Below are positions 17,469-26,319 of a DNA stretch of 64,000 nucleotides, piece after piece. Numbering within the stretch: the stretch's first letter is position 1; every line of letters starts with the position of its first letter. Position numbers and translations under genes: made by a program. The DNA is from Serratia nevei. Lineage in GTDB: Bacteria; Pseudomonadota; Gammaproteobacteria; Enterobacterales; Enterobacteriaceae. Location: the NCBI RefSeq assembly GCF_037948395.1, contig NZ_CP149940.1, forward strand, positions 496,001 through 560,000. The letters run 5' to 3'. The notes beneath the pieces were generated by a model. It was not told the DNA's origin and made no database searches. It was given only the letters and a program-made list of their open reading frames with translations.

Positions 17469-18431
17469 TTACCCCAACCCTCCAATCCTGCCCCGAATCT
17501 CCTCCTCCGGCAGGTTCACACCAATAAATACCAAGGTGCTCCGGCGTTCCTCATCAGGCAGCCATTCCCGATCCCAGTCGGCGTTATACAGCCGCTGTAC
17601 GCCCTGGAACAGCAGGCGGCGCGGCTCGTCTTCGATAGACAGAATGCCTTTGTAGCGCAGCAGGTTGTCGGCGTATTCCAGCAGCAGGCCTTCCATCACT
17701 TCCGATATTTGCATCAGCGGCTGCGGGCGCTCCAGCGTCACGACAATTGAGCGGATGTCGCTCTGCGGCTGCGGGATGCGGCGGAACAGCGGGGCGGGCG
17801 GCGTCAGGTTGAGCTTGTCGTTCAGCGTAAAGCCTTCGATGTCGAACAGCACGCTCAGATCGATGTCGCCGTGCGTCACCTTGTAGACCGGCGCGCGGGC
17901 GTTCATCCGCTGCAGCCGCTGCATCAGCGCTTCGCAGTCCGGCGCCACGTCGGTTTTGGTCAGCAGGATGCGGTCGGCGTAGCCCACCTGCGCCTGGGCG
18001 ATGCTGAACTGGCTCAGTTGCTGCTCGGCGTGCGCCGCGTCCACCAGGGTGATGATGCCGTCCAGCAGGAAGCGCTCGCACAGGATCTCGTGCGAGAAAA
18101 AGGTCTGGGTAATCGGGCCGGGATCGGCCATGCCGGTGCATTCGATGATCAGCCGGTCGAACGCCAGCTGGCCGCTGTCGACGCCGTCCAGCAGATCCAG
18201 CAGCGCGTCTGCCAGTTCGTTGGATTTGCTACAGCAGATGCAGCCGTTGCTCAACGTGGTGATGCGGCTGGCGCGATCGCCGATCAGCGCGTCGTCGATC
18301 GGCACTTCGCCGAACTCGTTCTCGATGACCGCGATTTTATAGCCGTGTTCGGCGTTCAGGATATGGCGCAGCAGGGTGGTTTTGCCGGCGCCCAAAAAGC
18401 CGGTCAGGATGGTGACTGCGATGGGTTTCAT
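17469..18431 (-). CDS. yjiA: COG0523-family GTPase YjiA
   Basis: A 320-residue G3E P-loop GTPase (CobW/YjiA/HypB class), implicated in metal handling. It shows Walker A GFLGAGKTT (residues 11-19), IENEFGEVPID, the metal-binding CxCC motif (CICC) in NGCICCS, the ECTGMADP switch region and the NKxD-like LLTKTDV. The C-terminal CobW_C domain includes RYKGILSIEDEPRRLLFQGVQ. It is the third gene of the btsT-yjiX-yjiA array, as in E. coli. Confidence 0.95.
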   Translation of the reverse strand: MKPIAVTILTGFLGAGKTTLLRHILNAEHGYKIAVIENEFGEVPIDDALIGDRASRITTLSNGCICCSKSNELADALLDLLDGVDSGQLAFDRLIIECTGMADPGPITQTFFSHEILCERFLLDGIITLVDAAHAEQQLSQFSIAQAQVGYADRILLTKTDVAPDCEALMQRLQRMNARAPVYKVTHGDIDLSVLFDIEGFTLNDKLNLTPPAPLFRRIPQPQSDIRSIVVTLERPQPLMQISEVMEGLLLEYADNLLRYKGILSIEDEPRRLLFQGVQRLYNADWDREWLPDEERRSTLVFIGVNLPEEEIRGRIGGLG

Positions 18432-18452
18432 ACAGGTCCTTGTGACTGCGGG

Positions 18453-18656
18453 TTAACAGCAGCGCATGCCGCCTTTGCCGTCGCCGCCGTAGCGCGCTTG
18501 CTGGCGCTCGCGGAAAAATTCTTTATAGGTCATCACCGGCTTGTCCGGGTGGTTGTCTTTCATGTGCTGGACGTAGGTATCATAGTCAGGCACGCCCACC
18601 AACATGCGCGCCGCCTGCCCGAGATACTTCCCCGCCTGGCCGAGATTTCCGAACAT
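18453..18656 (-). CDS. yjiX: YjiX, YbdD/YjiX family small protein
   Basis: A 67-residue protein with the typical [10 protein letters not shown]...HP-type core (here [18 protein letters not shown]), the [16 protein letters not shown] stretch and a terminal MRCC. It always accompanies CstA/BtsT peptide or pyruvate transporters and is thought to assist them; the biochemical role is not settled. It lies between btsT and yjiA on the same strand. Confidence 0.95.
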   Translation of the reverse strand: MFGNLGQAGKYLGQAARMLVGVPDYDTYVQHMKDNHPDKPVMTYKEFFRERQQARYGGDGKGGMRCC

Positions 18657-18874
18657 AAGCCTTCTCCAACTTTACCCTGCATCACTACAGCGCTTGTTTA
18701 AGCCTGATATTAGGGGAAGCCGGGGGATGGGGTTCCCGCAGGGATGCCCCACCTCCGGGTCGCCCCGGGTATCTCGATTGCATCGCGCCGCACGCCTAGC
18801 ATCTTGCGATACGCAGGCCGTGCGGCTTTGGGTACTACTTAACGTTTATTATGCAGGGTATCCGTTAAATCACA
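18657..18874 (-). repeat. hairpin-rich intercistronic region between btsT and yjiX
   Basis: This 218-base gap holds imperfect palindromes, the clearest being GCCGCACGCCT...AGGCCGTGCGGC at 18787-18826, plus a CCGGGTCGCCCCGGG element around 18756-18772. They resemble REP-like or mRNA-stabilising hairpins that would separate the expression of the large transporter gene from that of yjiX-yjiA. Confidence 0.55.
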
Positions 18875-21055
18875 TCAATGCTGGGTCGAAACTTTGACCT
18901 CCCCCTCAGTTACGCCGTCGGCGGGCGCGGCCTGCGGCACCGGCACGTAAGGCGTTTCCTGGTCGGTGCGTTTCGGGTTTTTGTGCGCCGCCATCGCGGT
19001 TTTCACCCCATAGAAGATGATGCTGTACACCACCAGCAGGAACAGAATGCTCAGCCCGGCGTTGGTGTAGTTGTTCACCACGATGTGGTTCATGTTGGCG
19101 ATCTGCTGGGCGCTCAGCTCGGCGCCGCCTTCGGCGATCTTGCGCTTGTACTCGCCGGCCAGGAAGAAGAAGCCTTCCAGCTGCGGGTTGTCGCTGAACA
19201 GCTTCAGCCCCAGCGCGTAGGTGGTGCAGATCAGCAGCCACACCGCCGGCAGTACGGTCACCCAGATGTATTGGGTGCGCTTCATCTTAATCAGTACCAC
19301 GGTGCCCAGCACCAGCGCCACGGCGGCCAGCATCTGGTTGGAGATGCCGAACAGCGGCCACAGGCTCTTCACGCCGCCGAGCGGATCCACCACGCCCTGA
19401 TACAGCAGGTAGCCCCACAGCCCGACGCAGCCGGCGGTGCCGACGATGCCGGCCACCAGCGAGTCGGTTTTCTTCAGGAACGGCACGAAGTTGCCCAGCA
19501 GATCCTGCAGCATAAAGCGGCCGGAGCGGGTGCCGGCGTCCAGCGCGGTCAGGATGAACAGCGCCTCGAACAGAATGCCGAAGTGGTACCAGAAGCCCAT
19601 GTTGGCGCCCGGAATGATCTGGTGGAACACGTGGGCGATGCCCACCGCCAGCGTTGGCGCGCCGCCGGCGCGGTTCAGCACCGAAGGTTCGCCGATGTCG
19701 GTGGCGGTCTGCAGGATCTGTTCCGGGCTGATGACGAAGCCCCAGGAGCTGACCGCCGCTGCCGCGTGCACGGTGACGTCCTTCAGCGAAGCCATGATCA
19801 TCGGCGCGTCTTCGGTGCCCAGGCGGTGCAGATCCGGCATGGTGATGCCCAGCGCCGCCGGCGGGGTGTTCATGGCGAAGTACAGGCCCGGCTCGATGAT
19901 GGACGCCGCCACCAGCGCCATGATGGCGACGAAGGACTCCATCAGCATCGCGCCGTAGCCGATAAAGCGCGCGTCGGTCTCATTGGCCAGCAGCTTCGGC
20001 GTGGTGCCGGAGGCGATCAGCGCATGGAAGCCGGAGACCGCGCCGCAGGCGATGGTGATGAACAGGAACGGGAACAGGGTACCTTTCCACACCGGGCCGG
20101 TGCCGTCGACGAACTGGGTGACCGCCGGCATTTTCAGCTCAGGGTTGAGGATCACGATGCCGATCGCCAGCCCGACGATCACGCCGATTTTCAGGAAGGT
20201 CGCCAGGTAGTCGCGCGGCGCCAGGATCAGCCACACCGGCAGCAGGGCGGAGACGAACGCGTAGCCGATCAGCGTGAAGGTGATGGTGGTGTCTTTAAAG
20301 GTCAGCGCCGGGCCCCAGTACGGGTCGTGCGCCACCACGCCGCCGAACCAGATGGCGGCCACCAGCAGCACGATGCCGATGATTGACACTTCACCCACGC
20401 GGCCGGGGCGCAGATAGCGCATGTAGATGCCCATAAACAGCGCGATCGGTACGGTGGAGCAGACGGTGAACACCCCCCACGGGCTTTCCGCCAGCGCTTT
20501 CACCACGATCAGCGCCAGCACCGCCAGGATGATGATCATGATCAGGAAGCAGCCAAACAGCGCGATGGTGCCCGGTATCGGCCCCATCTCTTTTTTGATG
20601 ATCTCACCGAGCGAGGCGCCGTTGCGGCGCGAGGAGATGAACAGCACCATAAAGTCCTGCACCGCCCCCGCCAGCACCACGCCGCCCAGCAGCCACAGCG
20701 TGCCGGGCAGGTAGCCGACCTGCGCGGCCAGCACCGGCCCCACCAGCGGCCCGGCGCCGGCGATGGCGGCGAAGTGGTGGCCGAACAGCACGTTCTTGTT
20801 GGTCGGCACGTAGTTCAGGCCGTCGTTGTTGACCACCGCCGGGGTGGCGCGGCCGGCGTCCAGCTTCATCACCTTGGTGGCGATGTACAGGCTGTAGTAG
20901 CGGTAGGCCACCAGATACACCGCCACCGAAGCGACGACGATCCACAGCGCGCTGATGTGTTCGCCGCGGCGCAGCGCCACCACGCCGAGGCAGGCTGCGC
21001 CGAGTATCCCCAGCAGCATCCACGGAATGTGCTTTAAAATCCCCTCTCGTTTCAT
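18875..21055 (-). CDS. btsT: pyruvate/H+ symporter BtsT (CstA family)
   Basis: A 726-residue CstA-family inner-membrane transporter; E. coli BtsT (YjiY) imports pyruvate with protons. Many transmembrane helices span the protein, and the family signature FGHHFAAIAGAGPLVGPVLAAQ is present near residue 90, with SGFHALIASGTTPKLL and LFEALFILTALDAGTRSGRF later. AAGGA lies six bases before the ATG. The yjiX partner is downstream. Upstream, three direct repeats with 13-bp spacing fit BtsR (YehT) control. Confidence 0.95.
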   Translation of the reverse strand: MKREGILKHIPWMLLGILGAACLGVVALRRGEHISALWIVVASVAVYLVAYRYYSLYIATKVMKLDAGRATPAVVNNDGLNYVPTNKNVLFGHHFAAIAGAGPLVGPVLAAQVGYLPGTLWLLGGVVLAGAVQDFMVLFISSRRNGASLGEIIKKEMGPIPGTIALFGCFLIMIIILAVLALIVVKALAESPWGVFTVCSTVPIALFMGIYMRYLRPGRVGEVSIIGIVLLVAAIWFGGVVAHDPYWGPALTFKDTTITFTLIGYAFVSALLPVWLILAPRDYLATFLKIGVIVGLAIGIVILNPELKMPAVTQFVDGTGPVWKGTLFPFLFITIACGAVSGFHALIASGTTPKLLANETDARFIGYGAMLMESFVAIMALVAASIIEPGLYFAMNTPPAALGITMPDLHRLGTEDAPMIMASLKDVTVHAAAAVSSWGFVISPEQILQTATDIGEPSVLNRAGGAPTLAVGIAHVFHQIIPGANMGFWYHFGILFEALFILTALDAGTRSGRFMLQDLLGNFVPFLKKTDSLVAGIVGTAGCVGLWGYLLYQGVVDPLGGVKSLWPLFGISNQMLAAVALVLGTVVLIKMKRTQYIWVTVLPAVWLLICTTYALGLKLFSDNPQLEGFFFLAGEYKRKIAEGGAELSAQQIANMNHIVVNNYTNAGLSILFLLVVYSIIFYGVKTAMAAHKNPKRTDQETPYVPVPQAAPADGVTEGEVKVSTQH

Positions 21056-21216
21056 GAGGTATCCTTAATTCCAGTCTGCAAAATATGAATGAACTCATCC
21101 GCTTGTAAGAGATGTCAGAGTGGCGCGGTGAGCCGTAGCGTCTTTCCCGAGGTAAGGCGGGTTTAGGAACAGCTCATCATCGCCGGGGGTAAGGGGGGAA
21201 GACAGGCGTATTTCGG

Positions 21217-21266
21217 TCAGCGGTCAGATTCGCCGGGTGAACGGTTGGATTGGCGGGGTGAGCGGT
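21217..21266 (-). promoter_or_regulatory. triple direct repeat fitting BtsR binding sites, upstream of btsT
   Basis: On the minus strand, ACCGCTCA (21259-21266), ACCGTTCA (21238-21245) and ACCGCTGA (21217-21224) are each separated by exactly 13 bases. The site known for E. coli BtsR upstream of btsT (yjiY) is a direct repeat of ACC(G/A)CT(C/T)A with a 13-bp spacer. The array lies 160-210 bases before the btsT start, in the right orientation. Confidence 0.8.
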
Positions 21267-21316
21267 TGGCGGCCTGAACCAGAGAATCGGCCGCCGGCGG
21301 GCGGCAGCCTGTCTCC

Positions 21317-22201
21317 TCAAACCGTTTGCATGGCCTGCAGCAGGTGGATAAACGCGGCGCTGAGCGGCGGCGTGGCCGGCTCATGGCGGGTAAAGACGTA
21401 AAAGCGCGCGCTGATGTCGATCTCGTGCGTCGGGATTTTCTGCAGGTGCAGCTGCGGGGCGTAGTGTGCGACCACCCGATCGCTCAGCAGTGCGATATAG
21501 CCTTGCTGCCTGACCAGGCACCAGGTCGCCAGAAAGGAGTCGGTCTCGACGATCTGGCCGTGCGGCGTATAGCGTTCGGCGATCTCGCGGATGGCGGCAT
21601 GCCCCACCGAGCAGGAGCGCGGCACCACCCATTTGGCCTCGGCCGGCGGCTGCCCGGCTGCGGTAAGATCGCCTCCCTGATAGAGCGAGAAGCGCTCGCT
21701 CTTCAGCGCCTGCATGGCCAGATCGGCGCCGCCCGCCGCGCCGTTCAGGCTGCTGACCGCCAAATCCAGCTCGCAGTTTCGCAGCCGGGCCAGCAGGCCT
21801 TCCGGGCCGTCTTCCACCACCGTCACCCGGGTATGCGGGTAGCGGCGGTTGAAGCCTTCGAGCACCTGAGGCAGGTAGCACAGCAGCGGATCGACGCTCA
21901 TCCCCACCCGCAGGCGCTTCTCGCCGTCAGCGCTCAGGCCGCGCAGCTCGTCAAACGCGTTGAGCAACTGATTGGTGGCGGCGTCTATCCGCCGGTAAAA
22001 CAGCTCGCCGACCGCCGTCAGGCGCACGCCGCGGTTGCTGCGCTCCAGCAGCCGCGCGCCGATGGTCATTTCCAGCTCTTTCAGCACCCGGCTGAGCGTC
22101 GGCTGCGAGATGGCCAGCTTTTTCGCGGCCTCGTGCAAGCTTCCACAGTGGACAATGTCTTTGAACATCGTCAGATGCGCCAGCTTTGGCATAGTTTTCA
22201 T
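21317..22201 (-). CDS. LysR-type transcriptional regulator
   Basis: A 294-residue LTTR. The N-terminal winged HTH has GSLHEAAKKLAISQPTLSRVLKELE followed by GARLLERSNRGVRLT. The substrate-binding domain spans about 95-290. GGGAGATC lies before the ATG. It is downstream of the mgtC-like gene on the same strand with a 27-base gap, so they may be cotranscribed. Target and ligand are not evident. Confidence 0.9.
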   Translation of the reverse strand: MKTMPKLAHLTMFKDIVHCGSLHEAAKKLAISQPTLSRVLKELEMTIGARLLERSNRGVRLTAVGELFYRRIDAATNQLLNAFDELRGLSADGEKRLRVGMSVDPLLCYLPQVLEGFNRRYPHTRVTVVEDGPEGLLARLRNCELDLAVSSLNGAAGGADLAMQALKSERFSLYQGGDLTAAGQPPAEAKWVVPRSCSVGHAAIREIAERYTPHGQIVETDSFLATWCLVRQQGYIALLSDRVVAHYAPQLHLQKIPTHEIDISARFYVFTRHEPATPPLSAAFIHLLQAMQTV

Positions 22202-22228
22202 GGTTGATCTCCCTGGAAGTGAAAGGCA

Positions 22229-22921
22229 TCAGCCGGAGCCGGCGATGCGGCTGTAATAGGCCTGTTTCATCATGCTGTCGTTCAGCAATTTATTGATGGT
22301 CTGGTCGAGCACCGGCGTGGTGACGGAGGCCGGCATCAGCGTGGCGGTGATCTCCACGTCGTCGTCGCCAAAGGGTTCGATATCCAGATGCGAGATAAAG
22401 CAGTTTTCCCCTTGCAGCACCTGTTTGAATTTGGCCAGCGCCTCACGCTGCTCATGCTCGAAGGCAATGACGCAAATCTGGTAGGTAGACTCGCCGTTAA
22501 CGTCATTGAAGGGCTGTTTGTTGACCATATTGACCAGCGGGCGCAACAGGGTGTTGGCGGCGAGCACGAACAGCGTGGCGGCCAGCGCGTCACCGTACAG
22601 GCCGCAGCCGGCGCAGGCGCCGACCGCCGCGGAGCCCCAGAGCGTGGCGGCGGTGTTCAGGCCGCGGATGTTCATCCCTTCCTTCATGATGGCCCCGGCA
22701 CCGAGAAAGCCGACGCCGGAGACCACGTAGGAAATGACGCGCACCGCGCCGCCGCTGCCGTCGATGGTCATGGCCAGATGGACGAAGATCGCCGCGCTGG
22801 TGGCCACCAGCGTGTTGGTGCGCAGCACGGCGGTGCGCTGGCGGAACTGTCTTTCGTAGCCGATGGCCGCGCCCAGGATGGACGCGGTCAGCAGCGTCAG
22901 CAGTGTATGAATGAAATGCAT
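22229..22921 (-). CDS. MgtC/SapB family membrane protein
   Basis: A 230-residue protein (start at ATG 22921, MHFIHTLL; an upstream in-frame extension of 13 residues lacks support). The N-terminal membrane domain carries family motifs: AAIGYERQFRQRTAVLRTNTLV, then VVSGVGFLGAGAIMKEG and IRGLNTAATLW. The C-terminal about 90 residues form a soluble ACT-like domain. Salmonella MgtC affects growth in low Mg2+ and inhibits the F-type ATPase; other members have unclear roles. It is located between a nitrate/taurine-type ATPase gene and a LysR gene, which is not the usual mgtCB context. Confidence 0.88.
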   Translation of the reverse strand: MHFIHTLLTLLTASILGAAIGYERQFRQRTAVLRTNTLVATSAAIFVHLAMTIDGSGGAVRVISYVVSGVGFLGAGAIMKEGMNIRGLNTAATLWGSAAVGACAGCGLYGDALAATLFVLAANTLLRPLVNMVNKQPFNDVNGESTYQICVIAFEHEQREALAKFKQVLQGENCFISHLDIEPFGDDDVEITATLMPASVTTPVLDQTINKLLNDSMMKQAYYSRIAGSG

Positions 22922-23033
22922 GATAATAACTCGATGTATTATCCGCTTATCATGAGCCACCCGTGGTGGGGTAACTCTTGATAAACAGGTAGTTAAGTTG
23001 GCGGGGTTCCGTCCCGCCAGTCCAGGGCGGCGC

Positions 23034-23813
23034 TCAGTGCGCGGCGGCGATCTGCCGGCTGAGCGTCTCGCTGATTTTGTCCGTCAGCGGCTGCATCCCC
23101 TCGCGGGTGCGCGCCTCGCGGCGCTGCGTGATGTGATAGCAGCCGTCGAGGGTACCGGCGCCCAGCAGGAGGATGCGGTCAGACATCATCACCGCCTCCT
23201 CTACGCTGTGGGTCACCAGCACGATGGAGCGGGTTTTGATCTGGCGCGTGCTCCAGATACGCAGCAGGTCGCTGCGCAGGTGTTCGCCGGTATAGACGTC
23301 CAGCGCGGAAAACGGCTCGTCCAGCAACAGCAGCATCGGTTCTACCGCCAGCGCGCGCGCGAAGCCGACCCGCTGGCGCATGCCGCCGGAAAGCTCGCGC
23401 GGGTAAGCGTCGCGGTAGGGCGTGAGCCCGACCAGATCGAGCATTTTCAGCGTCTGGGCTTCGACCACCTGAGGCGGCAGATCCTGCGCCTGCAGCCCGA
23501 AGGCGATATTTTGGTAAACGTTCAGCCACGGGAAAATGGCGAAGGTCTGGAACACCATGTTGATCTGTGGATTCGGCCCCGAGACTTTTTTATCCCCCAG
23601 CATCACGCTGCCCAGATCCGGCGCGATCAGGCCGGAAAGCATGCGCAGCAGGGTGGATTTGCCCGAGCCGGACTGCCCCAAAATGCTGACGACCTCGTTG
23701 TCGTAAAGGCGCAAATTGATTTCATTCAGCACCAGACGTTTTTCTTTACCGGTAGGCTGAACGCTTTTGCTGACGTTATTCACCGTCAGCAGCGTGGTTT
23801 TTTTTACCATCAT
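23034..23813 (-). CDS. ABC transporter ATPase, nitrate/sulfonate/taurine type (unit A, no permease)
   Basis: A 259-residue ATPase with Walker A GQSGSGKST, signature LSGGMRQR and Walker B LLLLDEPFSALD, then TH for the switch His. It is of the SsuB/TauB/NrtD group. The C-terminal 30 residues beyond the core resemble those of the second ATPase gene at 25513-26304, and the two are clear paralogues. No permease or binding protein is adjacent; the nearest permease belongs to the unit upstream. It has its own leader with a small ORF and hairpin (24030-24123), so it is probably expressed separately. Confidence 0.88.
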   Translation of the reverse strand: MMVKKTTLLTVNNVSKSVQPTGKEKRLVLNEINLRLYDNEVVSILGQSGSGKSTLLRMLSGLIAPDLGSVMLGDKKVSGPNPQINMVFQTFAIFPWLNVYQNIAFGLQAQDLPPQVVEAQTLKMLDLVGLTPYRDAYPRELSGGMRQRVGFARALAVEPMLLLLDEPFSALDVYTGEHLRSDLLRIWSTRQIKTRSIVLVTHSVEEAVMMSDRILLLGAGTLDGCYHITQRREARTREGMQPLTDKISETLSRQIAAAH

Positions 23814-24029
23814 GATCCGTATCCACCCAATTAAAATATGAGCATGGAAAAAGGGCCGATATTTATCGCCGGGCAGGCGTAAAATAAATGCGGGTGCAAA
23901 TAAGCCTGACCGTTATCGGACTGTTAATACGTTTATGCTGGAGGGGTTAGCCCATCGGGCGTGCCGGTGCGGCATGCGCGCAGGCCAGAGGCTGAAGGGT
24001 AAAGCGAAGGGATGCTATAACTGACTCAT

Positions 24030-24048
24030 ATCCTGACACTTTCAGGAT
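24030..24048 (-). promoter_or_regulatory. hairpin in leader A
   Basis: On the minus strand ATCCTGA-aagtg-TCAGGAT lies 12 bases after the leader ORF stop. The surrounding TTGCATyCTGAAAG string recurs in leader B (28202-28235). A further stem (GCAAT/ATTGC, 24049-24067) overlaps the ORF end. Confidence 0.55.
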
Positions 24049-24060
24049 GCAATGGGATGA

Positions 24061-24123
24061 CTATTGCTCCTGTGACCTCAGCGATTCCAACAATAAAATA
24101 AACAACCAACTGTCGCCGTCCAT
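24061..24123 (-). CDS. putative 20-residue leader peptide A
   Basis: ATG at 24123 with GGGAG six bases upstream; 20 codons ending in TAG. The peptide starts MDGDSWLF and has a Leu/Ile-rich centre. It resembles leader peptide B (MGDESFSF...) in size, acidic N-terminus, aromatic-hydrophobic centre and the hairpin that follows. Too short for family assignment; a regulatory upstream ORF is inferred. Confidence 0.5.
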   Translation of the reverse strand: MDGDSWLFILLLESLRSQEQ

Positions 24124-24397
24124 ATCATTCTCCCGTTATTTTTCGTGTGGCCATAATACGCGTGCCATAGCCTGTTATTCAATGTGGTTACGCCGAATTA
24201 TGGCGGCAAAATGTAATTTAATATGAATGCGGGAAAGATTTTCTTTATTCATTAAACGGGGCGTAAACAGAAAGTGCCAGAATGAATATAGGCATCATTT
24301 TATGGAAATATAAACCTGAGTTAAACGAGAGAATAAGGGGGCGGACGAAAGTTAAATCATGAACCGGCCGGAGAGCGCCCTCCGGCCGGGATGGGGA

Positions 24398-25480
24398 TCA
24401 GAACTGATACATGATGCCGGTTTCGACGATGTCGTCGGCGCCGGCGCCGACGGCGTTCTGCCGTTGCAGCAGGTTGAGTTTGTACTCTACGTAGGTCGAC
24501 ATGTTGGCGTTGAAGCAGTAATTCAGTGCCAGATCCAGGTATTTGACCAGATCGGCGTCGCCAATGCCGGGCAGGTTGCGACCGCGCGTTTGCAGGTAGG
24601 CCAGCGAGGGCGTGACGCCGGAATCGAAGTGATACTGCGCGACCGCCTCAATAGCGTCCGCGCGGGGGGCGAAGCCGGCGTAGCGATCGCCGTCGACGTA
24701 GGTCATGTTCTCGGTGCGCGCGTAGCTTGCCGCCAGGTAGAGGTTGTCCTGGTCGTATTTCAGCCCCAGCGTCCAGGCCCGGGCGCGATCGCCGTCAGCC
24801 AGGCCGAAGCGCTGTTGCGCCAGCGTGCGCGCAGAGTTGGCGTAGGCGGCGCCAACGTTGAGCCCCACGCCGGTGTCGTAGGTGGCGGAAAAGGCGTAGC
24901 CATCGCCGTTTTGCGTCTGGATATCCTTCGCCCGTTGAGCGTCGTCCCCCCGATTCTTCCCCTGATATTGCAGGCCGAGATCCAGGCCGTCGACCAGGCC
25001 GCCCAGGCTGCGGTTGTGGTAGGTCAGCAGGCCGTTGGCGCGGCCGGTCATAAAGTTGTCGGCCGCTTCGTAGCTGTCGTTGCCGAATTCAGGCAGCACG
25101 TCCGTCCAGCCGGCCACGTCATACAGCAGGCCATAGTTGCGGCCGTAATCCAGGCTGCCCCAGTGGCCGAACGTCAATCCGGCGAAGCCCAGGCGGGTAT
25201 AGCTGTCGCCCGGCCCGGCGCTTTCCGGCTGATCGAGCCCTGCCTGATATTCCCACTGCCCATATCCCGTCAGCGCGTCGCCGATCTGCGTCTCGCCTTT
25301 GAAACCGAAGCGGGTATAGGAGCGGTCGCCGTTATTGTCGGCGTCGCTGCTGAAGTAATGCACGCCGTTCAGCTGGCCGTACAGATCCAGTTTATTGCCG
25401 TCTTTATTGACGATTTCCGCGCCGCTGGCGGCGGCCGGCAGCAGGATGAGCAGCGTCATCAGCACGCTTTTATGGTTCAT
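24398..25480 (-). CDS. general trimeric porin (OmpC/OmpF/PhoE type)
   Basis: A 360-residue outer-membrane porin. The signal peptide (MNHKSVLMTLLILLPAAASG) is followed by EIVNKDGNKLDLYGQLNGVHY, the usual first strand of enterobacterial porins, then YTRFGFKGETQIGDALTGYG, SYTRLGFAGLTFGHWGSLDYGRNYG and a terminal Phe (YQF) for BAM recognition. The start at 25480 is set by the signal peptide; the frame is open far upstream into the ATPase gene, which is an artefact. It is the third gene of the permease-ATPase operon, so it may feed that transporter's substrate. Confidence 0.88.
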   Translation of the reverse strand: MNHKSVLMTLLILLPAAASGAEIVNKDGNKLDLYGQLNGVHYFSSDADNNGDRSYTRFGFKGETQIGDALTGYGQWEYQAGLDQPESAGPGDSYTRLGFAGLTFGHWGSLDYGRNYGLLYDVAGWTDVLPEFGNDSYEAADNFMTGRANGLLTYHNRSLGGLVDGLDLGLQYQGKNRGDDAQRAKDIQTQNGDGYAFSATYDTGVGLNVGAAYANSARTLAQQRFGLADGDRARAWTLGLKYDQDNLYLAASYARTENMTYVDGDRYAGFAPRADAIEAVAQYHFDSGVTPSLAYLQTRGRNLPGIGDADLVKYLDLALNYCFNANMSTYVEYKLNLLQRQNAVGAGADDIVETGIMYQF

Positions 25481-25512
25481 TTCAGTTCCCCAAGTGGATG
25501 AAAACAGGGCCG

Positions 25513-26304
25513 TTAACCGGCCGATTGCGCTTGCGCGATTTTTTTGTACAGACAGCTGCGGATCCGATCGGTGAGGTGCCGCAGGCTTTCCCGGTTGCGC
25601 GCCGCACGCGGGAGGTTGACGCTGAATTCGTCGTCGATCCGTTTGCTGGTTGCGTCCAGGATCAGCACCCGATCGGACATCAGCACCGCTTCTTCGACGT
25701 CGTGCGTCACCATCACCATGGCGCGCGTGCGCAGCCGGTTGTCTCCCCACAGCGCCAGCAGGTCGCCCCGCAGTTTTTGCGCGGTAAAGATATCGAGGGC
25801 GGAGAAGGGTTCGTCCAGCAGCAAGAGGTCGGGCTCTACCGCCAGCGCCCGGGCGAAGCCCACCCGTTGACGCATGCCGCCCGAGAGCTCGCGCGGCCAG
25901 GCGTGCTCATAGCCGGTCAGGCCCACCAGGCGCAGCAGCGCTCCCAGCCGCTCGGCGATCGTCTGCGGCGGCAGCCGTTGCGCCAGCAGCCCGAAGGCGA
26001 TGTTGTCGTACACCGTTAGCCAGGGATAGAGCGCGTAGGACTGAAACACCATGCCGACGTTGGTGCTCGGGCCGTCGACCGGTTTGCCCGCCAGCGTGAG
26101 CGTGCCGCTGTCCGCTGGGATCAGCCCGGCCAGCATGCGCAGCAGCGTGGACTTGCCCGAGCCGGATTGCCCCAGAATGGTGACGAACTCGCCGGCGTGC
26201 ACGGTCAGCGTCACGTCGCGCAGCACGGGTTTGGGGCGCTTGTTTTCGCCGATAAACGTCTTGTTCAGCCGGCGGGCGCTGATAATCACGTCTTGAGTCA
26301 CCAT
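25513..26304 (-). CDS. ABC transporter ATPase, nitrate/sulfonate/taurine type (unit B)
   Basis: A 263-residue ATPase with Walker A GQSGSGKST, LSGGMRQR signature, Walker B LLLLDEPFSALD and THD. The C-terminal tail (VNLPRAARNRESLRHL...) goes beyond the core. It lies 15 bases downstream of the permease gene and 32 bases upstream of the porin gene, one operon. It is a paralogue of the ATPase at 23034-23813. Confidence 0.9.
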   Translation of the reverse strand: MVTQDVIISARRLNKTFIGENKRPKPVLRDVTLTVHAGEFVTILGQSGSGKSTLLRMLAGLIPADSGTLTLAGKPVDGPSTNVGMVFQSYALYPWLTVYDNIAFGLLAQRLPPQTIAERLGALLRLVGLTGYEHAWPRELSGGMRQRVGFARALAVEPDLLLLDEPFSALDIFTAQKLRGDLLALWGDNRLRTRAMVMVTHDVEEAVLMSDRVLILDATSKRIDDEFSVNLPRAARNRESLRHLTDRIRSCLYKKIAQAQSAG

Positions 26305-26319
26305 GTGGTTCCCCCTTGA

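Larger units (their letters stand above)
23814..24397. other. 584-base leader/promoter region of ABC unit A
   Basis: There is no full-size gene. On the minus strand it carries a 20-codon ORF (24061-24123), a hairpin (24030-24048) and a long untranslated stretch of about 200 bases before the ATPase ATG. Sequence from 24150 to 24350 is AT-rich, as expected for a promoter region. Confidence 0.6.

Noticed and set aside
17584..18141. Long antisense open frames inside yjiA, btsT, the permease, hsdR and similar GC-rich genes
   Set aside because: They follow the high-GC codon bias on the opposite strand, have no family motifs and lack ribosome-binding sites.
18604..18897. Plus-strand frame across the btsT-yjiX gap
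   Set aside because: Consists of the hairpin-rich spacer read in the opposite direction; no coding signature.
24001..24130. Mini-ykkC/guanidine-II riboswitch in the ABC leaders
   Set aside because: The paired hairpins with ACGR loops required for that class are not present; ACGG occurs only once in each leader and not in matching loops.
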